Positions 7,601 through 15,780 of a stretch of 18,986 nt of DNA are shown one piece after another (position 1 is the first letter of the stretch; each line of letters opens with the position of its first letter). Under the pieces are notes generated by a model. It was not told where the DNA came from. It was given only the letters and a program-made list of their open reading frames with translations, and did not search any database. The DNA comes from Amoeboradix gromovi (lineage: Eukaryota; Sanchytriomycota; Sanchytriomycetes; Sanchytriales; Sanchytriaceae): NCBI GenBank assembly GCA_018985225.1, contig JADGIF010000115.1:1-18986 (forward strand), given 5' to 3'. A program made the position numbers and the translations under genes.

Positions 7601-8296
7601 GCAATTGATACGAAAATAAGAAAATTGTAAACAATTATGCATCTATAGAATTATGATCAGTTAGAGATATAAAGTTTGTATTACTACTACAGATTACTGT
7701 TTAATTACAACTAGTTATTTTGCACCCAACTTGTGCTGAAGGGATGTGAAATAAATTTATTGTTTGAAATCTCAAGTGACCAATTACTGCAAAAGACAGT
7801 GTTTTTATTCTTGAGCCATGTAATGGGTACTTATTACCGACTTCTTTATGATTGAAATGCTCAGCTGGACCCATTTCAATTGATCAAAAGAACGAATATC
7901 CAGTTTTATGCAATTCGAAGTATCTGCATAAAGAATCATTGATGCAATAAAACTCATGCAATAGCGATAATTGGTTTATTCAACTAAAGTTAATAGCCGT
8001 AAAGCAATGCATGCTGACTTCCGACTTCTACATGATCCCTGGTGGAAGAGTCTTAGTATCATAAAGCTCATATCGATACAATTCTCTTTTTATCGCAAAA
8101 GTTAGCGAATGTTCTATGGTTGCTCGTGAAGGTAGGTTAACTTCCTCAGATTGACGTCTGTTTCACAAGAATGCTAGTTGGTATATCAAGGATGCGCATA
8201 TTAAATATACTGCTGCAACAAAGAATGGGCGCAGTTGAATTGGCTCTTTAAATGGTGATGTCAATAGTTTAGGAGAAAGAACTTTGCTAACACCCT

Positions 8297-9025
8297 ATGA
8301 AACAATTCCGAATTGGAGGTGTGCCGGAACGATTCTTTGATGCAATTAGTGACCAGCTAACTGTTTGCAGAGGTGGAACAGGACAGATGATAGAAATGCT
8401 GGAAAAGAAAGAGCTTGACATTTCCATTGGATTAACTGAAGGGTTTATCAAGAATGGAAAATTTCCAATTGTTGGGCAGTTTACAGTCAATCCAATTACC
8501 TGGATGATATGTGGCAAGAGAGATATAAAAAAGCTTGGAATAAGTAGGTTTGGAAGCGGATCTCATCTGATGGGGCACCTGTTGATGGAGCGCGATAGCT
8601 TGAATTTCAGTTTCCATGAGTGCCTTGACATAGATGGCCTTCTGAAAAATCTAAGAAGCGGGCTTATTGATGCTTTTCTTTGGGAATACTACACAACACT
8701 TCCCTATGTTGAACCCTGCGAGATTGCTGGTACAATTCCATCACCATGGCCTGCCTTCTTTATAGCTTGCCATCCTGACATTTTAGCTGTCAAATCAGAC
8801 AAGGAAGATCTGAGGAAATTGTTAAATAGTTGGAATATAAAGAATTTAAAGTTTTACAATGAAAACAAAGAAAAGAAAGAATTTAGAGAGGTATCCTACC
8901 CTAAGGACCACAATTTACTGGATTTCGAAGCATTGGAGGATTGCAGCAAGACGCTTAAGCGTCTAGGTTTAATTCCTATTGATCACGAATACAAAGTTGA
9001 GCAGCTATTGAATTTTGCAAAATAA
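8297..9025 (+). CDS. Ca3427-like periplasmic-binding-protein-fold (PBP2) protein
   Basis: 242 aa. It matches the Ca3427-like type 2 periplasmic-binding-fold family, distant relatives of the NMT1/THI5 and ABC-transporter solute-binding proteins. Recognisable motifs: FRIGGVPERF (4-13), GGTGQMIEML, a LDISIGLTEGF strand, GISRFGSGSHLMGHLL, GLIDAFLWEYYTT and PSPWPAFFIA. These line the ligand cleft in the fold; the ligand and role of eukaryotic members are not established. No signal peptide is present, so it is probably cytosolic. The start is fixed by an in-frame TAA at 8288-8290. Between PERF and GGTGQM roughly 15-20 residues seem missing compared with my recollection of relatives, so the first lobe may be trimmed. 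The last codons and 3' flank are duplicated at 11498-11720. Stop TAA. Confidence 0.85.
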   Translation: MKQFRIGGVPERFFDAISDQLTVCRGGTGQMIEMLEKKELDISIGLTEGFIKNGKFPIVGQFTVNPITWMICGKRDIKKLGISRFGSGSHLMGHLLMERDSLNFSFHECLDIDGLLKNLRSGLIDAFLWEYYTTLPYVEPCEIAGTIPSPWPAFFIACHPDILAVKSDKEDLRKLLNSWNIKNLKFYNENKEKKEFREVSYPKDHNLLDFEALEDCSKTLKRLGLIPIDHEYKVEQLLNFAK

Positions 9026-9226
9026 ATTATTTATCGCGAATTTGTATTCATCTTTATATAATTTCACGACTTTTCCAATAGCTTAAATACTCGATATTCT
9101 TCCTATCCGCAAATGGTAAATGGAATCAATGCATGTAATCCCGAATATGTCAAATCTAAAGAAATAAATAATAGTTACAGCATACATCAACGTTGAGGAA
9201 CTGGTCCAAAAATGGAACAATTAGAT
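9003..9226. repeat. 3' end and flank of the Ca3427-like gene, duplicated (arm 1)
   Basis: 224 bp that match the reverse complement of 11498-11720, beginning with the final codons AGCTATTGAATTTTGCAAAA and running through the flank to GGAACAATTAGAT. By eye about nine of ten bases agree. The duplicated piece is mostly non-coding, so it looks like a segmental copy and not selection on a gene. The two arms lie about 2.3 kb apart. The rest of 9227-9467 has no gene I can support. Confidence 0.85.
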
Positions 9227-9467
9227 ACTCTTTAATAGCAGAATGTCTCTAAATCGTCTTGTCAAGATTTTTGTGACTTTAAGACATTATTTTAGACTCA
9301 AGCTGGTCTAATAAACTATCTTTCAAAAAATTTATGGCATCGGTAGATAATTAAGCATTTATTAGTCAAAGCTGTACAATTTGCAGAAGACTGAAAACCA
9401 ATTTAGAGACAAACACAAACTGTCATTCAAAATAGATAGAAACCATAAGTTTTAAACACATCCATAA

Positions 9468-10135
9468 TTATTCAATTTTATCCGGAATAATAGAAGCGTG
9501 AGCAATTGCAGTTACGAATTGACCGACTTTTTCAGCATCCTTGGGGGAAGTTCTTGATTTTCTGGAAACCAGGACTTTAAATGAGAGGTGGTAAATTAAT
9601 AAAAAGAGTTACTCGAATACAAATATGCAACAGTTTGATCAAATTTAGCTTCTCTTATCAGTGTAAACCCTTGGTTACATTTATCTTTCTTATGAGGATG
9701 AATTAATAGCATGAATTTACAAATGCACGACAATTGCATGGTAAACAAAGCTAAAATATTTTTGGGAACTAAATGAAAGGCGTAAGATATAATGCACAAG
9801 TCATAAGACCTACCTTCTAGCGCTCCATTGGCAATATCCATAAAAGTGAAACTCATACAGTCTGCTGTGGGTATTCTACTTTTAAGAGAATGTGAAGTAT
9901 AAGGATCAATAAACGAATAATTCGCTGAAGGACTTATTTTCTGTAGAGCTAAAGACGCTTCACCGGAACCGCAAGCAACATCTAAAACAGATGAACCGAT
10001 ATAATTACCTAAGTTGCAGGTTTTATGCAGTACCATCACGACCTTTTGAACCCTCTCCTCGTGTGGGTTGCGATAAGACTTACCTTTAGATAGATAAAAA
10101 TTCTCAACCCCATTTGAATAGTCAATTCGATGCAT
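9468..10135 (-). CDS. SAM-dependent methyltransferase, class I, with probable 38-nt intron
   Basis: Motif I is VLDVACGSGEASLAL (50-64), followed by an acidic residue after the second strand (SFIDPY, D77) and a DLCIISYAFHLV strand (112-123). The N-terminus GVENFYLSKGKSYRNPHE resembles a fungal methyltransferase family with a conserved YRNPH near the start. The continuous frame ends at TAA 9596-9598. Removing a 38-nt GT-AG intron (9575-9612, starting GTAACT and ending TTTAAAG) joins a 34-residue tail containing SRKSRTSPKDAEKVG and ending IIPDKIE before TAA 9468-9470. That gives 209 aa. The tail looks strongly coding. Start is the ATG at 10133-10135, not the preceding TTG. Substrate unknown. It lies 79 bp downstream of eL31. 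Confidence 0.72.
9575..9612 (-). other. Predicted 38-nt intron in the methyltransferase gene
   Basis: GT-AG interval in phase 1 that connects the two coding frames exactly. It has an internal TTATTAAT stretch but lacks the CTAAC-type sequence close to the acceptor seen in the 19-nt intron. Less certain than the other two introns because the exon it adds has no recognised homologue. Confidence 0.5.
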
Positions 10136-10214
10136 CAAGACACTCTCCTCTTATGAACAATAATTAAGATGCTTTCAGAGAAATTCCAGATGAATGGTTT
10201 AATAATTTATTTAA

Positions 10215-10556
10215 TTATTCGATAGTTTCTACCTGCTTACCTTTAAAAGAAGCGCAAGGCACAAAGCCAACTACTGCAACAACTTTATCTTCTTCCATTT
10301 TTTTCTGTACACGGACTCTAATTCTGTGAGGTAATTGCTTGATTCCATTGCTCCATAATGCTTTGTTTAGCATAGGTTCTATTTTAACTGTTTCTGTCTG
10401 GCAGAGCTGAGCTGCTAACTTTTTAATAACTTTAATAGATTTAGGTGCTCGCTTTTTAAAGGTGCATCCTAATAAATGCTTATGTAAATGCACTGTGATT
10501 TCCTTAGTAAAAAGCTTTTGTTTGTCCATTGAGTCCCAGCTAATATCAAGAGTCAT
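10215..10556 (-). CDS. Ribosomal protein eL31
   Basis: 113-aa large-subunit ribosomal protein. FKKRAPKSIKVIKKLA (33-48) and LNKALWSNGIKQLPHRIRVR (63-82) align residue by residue with the conserved core of eL31, which sits near the peptide exit tunnel. Human eL31 is 125 aa. Met10 (10527-10529) is an alternative start that would give 104 aa; the ATG at 10554-10556 is the first in frame and I keep it, but the first nine residues are not conserved. No intron is needed. Stop TAA. Same strand as the methyltransferase, 79 bp apart. Confidence 0.93.
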   Translation of the reverse strand: MTLDISWDSMDKQKLFTKEITVHLHKHLLGCTFKKRAPKSIKVIKKLAAQLCQTETVKIEPMLNKALWSNGIKQLPHRIRVRVQKKMEEDKVVAVVGFVPCASFKGKQVETIE

Positions 10557-11497
10557 TGGATAAAAAATCGAGGCTTAACCTATCAACTTATGAAACTAAA
10601 CACCTATAGGGGCATACTGCGAAAGTGATTCGACTATTAGTCGTAGCGGTCATACGAGAATGTCTCAGAATAGCAGCCTGTTGAGATTATTTGCTGCAAA
10701 CTTGATTTTTCTTGTGAATAAATTTATTATGCGCAGAAATTGCTGTATTAATAGCAGCGTCCTGATAAAAGACTTGAGTGCAGTATTCAGAGTCAATTAA
10801 TAATAACTCAGGTTTTTATTCAGTTTTATTTACTGTGATCTTTTTTGCAAGATTACCAAGTGAATAAACATAAACAACTCTGGAAATAATCGCCATTTTT
10901 GCACAACTTTGATTATTTATACTAGAAGATTCAAAACATAATGATGTTTTCTTCTTATTAACGTTTACAACGATTCTACGTTCCGTGTAATAGTATTGAT
11001 TAAACTATTCCTACTCACTACTACTATTTCTCAAGAAATCACAGTCTTTTCTATTGCGTGCGTATCAAAGTGCTTGTAACACGAGCCTCATGGGATATTT
11101 AAATGCAGTTCAATACTGCCACAAGACAATAATTTCCAGGATATGTACCTTTTTCAGAGCAGTCGTTCGCACTCCCAAACTAAAATTGAGAGTACGCGTT
11201 ATTTCTTCTTTATGATGAAATTAATCTACACTGTCTCCTCATTAAACTTCTGATTTCCGAGAAAATCGAGGGTTTCCACGGAGAAACTAGCAATGCTAGA
11301 TGCTCCGTTACAGTGATTGCTCGCGCTTTCACTACCCTGAGACAGGATTGAATAAGGATGCAGATAATTTTATGTGTTCCTTGCTGCCATACTCTCTGTT
11401 GTTACACATGTGGTAAGACCAATGACATAAGAGTTATTAAATAAATGGTTTACATCCTTATTTATTGTTGATATATTTTGAGGACTGGTTAAAAGGC
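10557..11497. other. Intergenic region, mostly repeats
   Basis: No ORF with protein-like content was seen. It holds copy B of the dispersed repeat (11255-11370). The remainder is AT-rich without recognisable signals. Confidence 0.45.
11255..11370. repeat. Copy B of a dispersed degenerate repeat
   Basis: Shares the blocks TTTCCGAGAAAATC, TTTCCACGGAGA, CTCCGTTACAGTG, TGCTCGCGCTTTCACTAC and GATTGAATAAGGATGCA with copy A (18590-18690), in the same order and similar spacing. Identity is clearly lower than in the MITE pair, suggesting an older family. No coding frame is preserved. Confidence 0.55.
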
Positions 11498-11720
11498 ATC
11501 TAATTGTTCCATTTTTGGACCAGTTCCTCAACGTTGATGTATGCTGTAACTATTATTTATTTCTTTAGATTTGACATATTCGGGATTACATGCATTGATT
11601 CCATTTACCATTTGCGAAATGAAGAATACCAAGTGTTTAAGCTATTGGAAAAGTCATGAAATTATATAAAGATGAATACAAATTCGCGATAAATAATTTA
11701 TTTTGCAAAATTCAATAGCT
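11498..11720. repeat. Inverted copy of the Ca3427-like gene 3' end (arm 2)
   Basis: 223 bp matching the reverse complement of 9003-9226, including the last codons (TTGAATTTTGCAAAATAA on the minus strand at 11700-11717). Upstream of these codons the Ca3427-like coding sequence is not clearly continued, so this is a truncated duplicate and not a second gene. Confidence 0.85.
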
Positions 11721-11871
11721 ATATTCAATCCAAATTTGATTCAGCCATAGTACCTGAGATATCTGTTCCGCGTCATTTCCTAATGTATTTTGATGACATG
11801 CATATATCTAGGGATATATTCTTGCACTTTCTCAAGGTTCCTAGAATAAAAATACATCTTCAAAATTTACC

Positions 11872-12062
11872 ATGGGACAGAAAATAATTGAACATATGAT
11901 CCTTTTGATTCCAACAAGTATTGAAAATCTTGTTTGCCTGCCAAAAAGTGTAAAATATCGACAAATTCCTCAATTGACAGCAGACATGCAAGTCTGGATG
12001 AATCCGTAATTACAATCCCAGTCTGCGGTTTTTGAGACTGTATCAATCTAATTGATTTGGGA
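11872..12062 (+). pseudogene. Fragment of the multicopy gene (copy 3) with shared 3' end
   Basis: A plus-strand open frame at 11872-12009 starts MGQKIIEHMILLI and ends TADMQVWMNP before TAA. The copy at 5260-5841 ends IADMQVLMNT before TAA, and the flanking DNA to 12062 also matches. On the opposite strand a 72-codon frame without an ATG is open at 11870-12085 (contains QTGIVITDSSRLACLL and SIEEFVDILHFLAG). I prefer the plus strand because the stop position is conserved between copies, but the minus-strand frame is longer. Nothing identifiable in either. Confidence 0.45.
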
Positions 12063-12204
12063 ATACCGATGAATGTGGGACATATTTACTTTGCTATTCT
12101 ATTTTTTTTGAGCAGCTTTTTAGGTATCGGAAGTATGACCATATATTTCACCTAAAATTAAATTTTAAGTCTGAAGCTACTTTAGTAGCTTATATTTACA
12201 TGAT

Positions 12205-13918
12205 TTATTCATTAAAATGTCTTGAAAATCTCTGTATCTTTGATTGTCGTTTGAATCTACCAGATTGCCTTAATGCGCTGTCAGAATTCGATATCAAGGA
12301 AGGCAGATTATCAGATATCTCCATCTCTTCTTTTTCGTATTCTGATTTGTAGTCTTCTTTCATTTCATCTATAGGATTTCCCATTTCCAACAACAGTTCC
12401 TGTAGCTGCCTTACTGCTCCATGGTTCCCCAAAAATCGATGCATTAGCATTCTTTTAGCCGTAGCCCGCTGGGTTGGATCTACGACCAAGCACCTCTTTC
12501 TAAAATCTCTACACAAACTTGAATATTTCTGCTTATATCTTTCTTCTAGTAACGGAGTTGTTTCTAATTCTGATAGTTCTTTTACTGCTTCATATGGCAC
12601 CCTATTTACGTATAAAGGATGCCTTGTCAAACATTCGTGTACCAGTACTCCAAATGACCAGATATCAACTGCAAATTGATACGGATCTCCCCTAACACAC
12701 TCGGGTGCCATATACAGCAAGGTACCTATAGATGATGTCCTGTTTTCTAGTGTGTTCATGCAGCTACTGTATGTTTTGGCATTCTCGGCTATAACGGTCT
12801 TATGGGTTTTAGTCAATGGTTCTAACAGTACTGCTTGTGCAAACTCTGCTATTTTAACTATTCCTCCTGATGTTATTAATATGTTTTCTGGTCTTATATC
12901 TCTATGCACAACCCTCAACGAATGTAAATAATCGATCCCTTTTAAAATTTGGATACAAATTAGAGCTAAAACGTTTTGAGGGAACTCATCATTTACATGA
13001 ACATGATCAATAAGCTGACTTAGATCATACTCGCAAAACGGAGTTATAATCCACACTTCATTTTTAAAGTGCATCCATTCGTCTAAGTTAGCTACAAATA
13101 CCATCAATTCCAATATCAGTATTTTTAACATCTGGAGAATCCTTTTCGTCTAACCGGGTATTAGGATGCAGATTATCGCATGAAATCATCCCTACAGTAA
13201 CTAAGGGTACAATATGCTTGCTGCCCCTGTCATTACTCTGATTACTAATTAATCTGTACAATTCTACTTCTTTTACTAAATGCTGCAATCTTTTATAGCA
13301 TCTTTGGTTTTGGATTACGAGTCTCTTTATTAAAATATGCTGCTTAAAATCAAATGGTACCAAAAGAGAATTAATAGAGTTATGCAACAGCATGTATTGA
13401 TCACCAGCATCGCCCTCTGCAAAAGGCAGTAACTTGTATACATCAGTGCCTTTATTTATACCAAGATTAGGAAGATTCAACAAGTAGTGAGTAAGAGTTT
13501 GTTTTATGTACTGCTGAAAAAGAGGGTGTATGCCGTTTAAATTCATTTCAGAGCCAGCAGGTGCAGAATGTATAGTCTTATCTTCGGGTGAGTTTTTGTT
13601 GGCTATTAGAGCAGTGTTAGGCATATGAGGACTTTTTATAATGTGCCTTGTATCAGTATTGATCAACAGGCTATGCTCTTTATCTCTTTTGGTATCAATT
13701 TTATCAGGACGACTAACTTGGACCTCTTTGGCTAAAGAATACTTAACACCTTTATCGATTAAATAAGGAGAATATGTTTTCATATATCCTATCCATTCTT
13801 GTGGGATGCCAGTGAGTTTACCATCCTCATAAGCAACATGGACATGCTGCTTACTATTTACTGGTTTTGAAATTTCTTTAATTTCGACCTTTTTTTGAGA
13901 GTTTGATGATGATTTCAT
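12205..13918 (-). CDS. PAK/Ste20-like protein with CRIB domain and degenerate kinase domain, 19-nt intron
   Basis: Removing the intron at 13083-13101 gives 564 aa. The N-terminus has a CRIB motif that binds Cdc42/Rac GTPases: ISKPVNSKQHVHV...GKLTGIPQEW (16-42). The kinase domain spans ~160-490. Kept: beta-3 Lys198 (ILIKRL), an alpha-C Glu (217 or 219), HRD Asp334, catalytic-loop Asn339, GT...MAPE (392-400) and DIWSFG (412-417). Lost or altered: no Gly-x-Gly loop (AEGDAGDQY at ~167-175), HRDIK to HRDIR, and DFG to EFA (352-354). This may be a pseudokinase or a weak kinase scaffold. About 40 extra residues with many Asp/Asn sit before the hinge. The tail is acidic then basic. Diverges from the cytochrome b5 gene across 275 bp. 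Stop TAA. Confidence 0.85.
13083..13101 (-). other. 19-nt spliceosomal intron in the PAK-like gene
   Basis: GTATTTGTAGCTAACTTAG on the minus strand. It has GT-AG ends and a CTAAC branch-point-like sequence directly before the TTAG acceptor. The upstream frame would stop at the TAA inside it, and the downstream frame has no sensible start. Splicing in phase 1 joins ...GID to DEWMHFKNEVW and restores the kinase N-lobe to hinge connection. A 13-nt alternative donor (GTAGCT) also keeps frame but is less plausible. Confidence 0.85.
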
Positions 13919-14193
13919 ATTTAATGTTTCAAGTGAAATTCATTATCACAGACGGCAAACGGATGAATAAGATGAGATAGAATAGGGTCTTGGAATTGCG
14001 TTAAAAAATAATAGAACAGCTAGCAGAAAAAGTACTCCAAGTGTTAGCAAAGCCTGCTTAGAAACTTTAAAGCAAAGTACTTGGGACGATAATTCTGGAA
14101 CATTTAGTACGCATAATGAAGATTAATGAATTTATTGCATCTGAAATTAACGAGACTCCCCTTGAGGACTATTTGACACTTGAGGCTTGACCA
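13919..14193. promoter_or_regulatory. Divergent promoter region of the PAK-like and cytochrome b5 genes, with uORF
   Basis: The 275-bp gap must carry both promoters. A 24-codon ORF at 14116-14190 (starting MKINEFIASEIN, stop TGA) is in the same frame as the cytochrome b5 gene and ends 3 bp before its ATG. Another open stretch in a different frame (about 13990-14126) contains KACLETLKQSTWDDNS. A short ORF at 13924-13980 starts MFQVKFIITDGK. These may be pieces of the b5 5' region, an upstream ORF affecting translation, or chance; no splice sites join them convincingly. Confidence 0.35.
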
Positions 14194-15603
14194 ATGGAAA
14201 ATCGAATAATAGTGAAAATAGAAAGCATAGAGTATGATGTAACTAATTTCCTAGATGTTCACCCGGGGGGAAAAGATAAGTTAATTAAATTTAACGGGTT
14301 GGACGCGACTTCTGCTTTTAAAAATGTAGGACACACAGATGAAGCTCTTGATATCTTAAGAAACCTATCTAATGGTAAGCCCAAAACTAACTGGTATAAC
14401 ATCTTCAAGGTGATATTGTTTGTGTCTGTACTGACTGTCGCTATATTTTTATCTGCGTTCGATGGATCTTCCTATCAAAATATGATAACAAACGCCTATC
14501 CTAAATCAGGAGACTTTGGGTTTGGTATATTTACAATTCGAGGGACCATTGGATCTGGATACTATCCGTGGATATCTCAAAACGTGTCTGCTGCTGGGTA
14601 TGTAACTTCAATTCTTGGGTATTTGTTGCACCAGCTTGGATTATATTACATAATGTACAGAGCTCAAAAGGCACATAGTGAAGGTAACCTAGATTGGACG
14701 GATGGTAGGAACAAGTATTCCACAATCGCTTTTGTTTTCAACATGAACATGGCTGCATTGAAATTTATCCAATCTCATGTGTTTTATGATGGTTTGGCTT
14801 CTATATTTCCGGAATCTGCTGCTCAGTGTTCTGTGATCTTCTTTCTCTTGTTTGCTGTCATGCTAGAAATTCCGAGGCGAGGTTTATTCTTTGGTTACTT
14901 TAAAAAGGTTCCAATTTTACGAGTAGAAAGCAAAAGCTTTGTTAGAAAATACCACGGCTACTTTATGGGATTTGGAGCTATATTTAATTTTTGGTATCGT
15001 AATTAACTTACTCACTTAGACCCATGCGAAGGATCTCTTGGTCATTTTTTAGGATTCTTTAATCAGCTTATATTTATTTTGCAGGCATCTCTTTTATTTA
15101 CACGACTACACAGGGATAGGTATTGGACGTTCTTTGTAGAGACTATTGTGCTAGTCCATAGCTTAACCACTGCCTTGGGCCAAGGAGGCCAAGTATGGCT
15201 TTTATTCTTCAACGGTTTCTTATTTGTTATAGTAATTACTCAGTTGTGGGGCATTCCGATAGTTTTCAACACTATCAATAAATCTAAAAATTCAACAGGG
15301 ATCGTGATTAAGGTCACAACGCTGCTAATATATTTAGCGATAGCAATTGCCACGTATGGATCCCAAGGGGCTATAAGTAAGACATTCAATATTGTGTTTA
15401 TACCTCTTAGTTACTATCTTATAATAGCATTTTATTATATTGGATTCATCTTGTTCGGCGGCGCTTTGGTTAAGTCAAATACATACAAAAATACACCAGT
15501 TTTAATTAAAATTGGATTGGTTCTTGCTAGCATTGGATGGGTAATAATGGCGTTTTTTATGTACGCATCCTTGCAGCGTTCTCCAATTACTGTAAATAAA
15601 TAA
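14194..15603 (+). CDS. Cytochrome b5-fused polytopic membrane protein, 21-nt intron
   Basis: Splicing out 14999-15019 gives 462 aa. Residues 1-60 are a cytochrome b5 heme domain: YDVTNFL, then HPGG with heme ligand His23, and the second ligand His47 in GHTDEA. A first helix (~69-88) is followed by a large multi-span domain with about seven more hydrophobic segments and conserved-looking His/Arg positions: HQLGLYYI, FIQSHVFYDGL, RKYHGYFMGFGAIFNFWYHP, EGSLGHFLGF, RLHRDRYWT and HSLTTALGQ. The membrane histidines suggest a second redox or heme/metal site, but I do not recognise the family and no substrate can be named. The b5 domain starts close to the protein start, with a shorter N-terminus than usual; see the upstream in-frame ORF. 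Stop TAA. Confidence 0.85.
14999..15019 (+). other. 21-nt spliceosomal intron in the cytochrome b5 gene
   Basis: Starts GTAATTAAC and ends CTCACTTAG, so GT-AG with a branch-point-like element next to the acceptor as in the kinase intron. It contains the in-frame TAA at 15004-15006 that otherwise ends the protein. It is a multiple of three, and splicing in phase 1 turns FNFWYRN-stop into FNFWYHPCEGSLGHFLGF, which continues the membrane domain without a gap. Confidence 0.88.
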
Positions 15604-15780
15604 TTTAAAATTTCCACTAAATGTTCGTTACTGCGATGCATTGATTACATAATTTTTACAGTCAATGCTCGCTTTAAACAAGTGCACTACAATCTGTGTC
15701 AATCTGTTGGTTTCTTTTTCATGTAGAGCGTTCCATATATTACGTTCCTCAGTTTCTTAGAAGTGTTTTGAACTATTATT

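Larger units (their letters stand above)
6794..8296. other. 1.5-kb intergenic region without a recognisable gene
   Basis: Stops are frequent in all frames and no ORF with protein-like composition is seen. It holds one copy of the dispersed repeat described at 7545-7600. An ATTGG box lies about 58 bp before the Ca3427-like start (8238). Nothing else can be named. Confidence 0.5.

Noticed and set aside
8348-8369. Possible 22-nt intron (GTGACCAGCTAAC...TTTGCAG) inside the Ca3427-like gene
   Set aside because: It has good splice-like ends, but removing it shifts the frame away from the conserved GGTGQM motif.
15004-15006. Stop-codon readthrough or reassigned TAA in the cytochrome b5 gene
   Set aside because: Every confident gene ends in TAA, so TAA is a real stop, and a GT-AG 21-nt intron explains it better.
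14993-15018. Alternative 26-nt intron (GTATCG to TTAG) in the b5 gene
   Set aside because: It shifts the frame and gives an immediate TGA, whereas the 21-nt choice keeps the frame.
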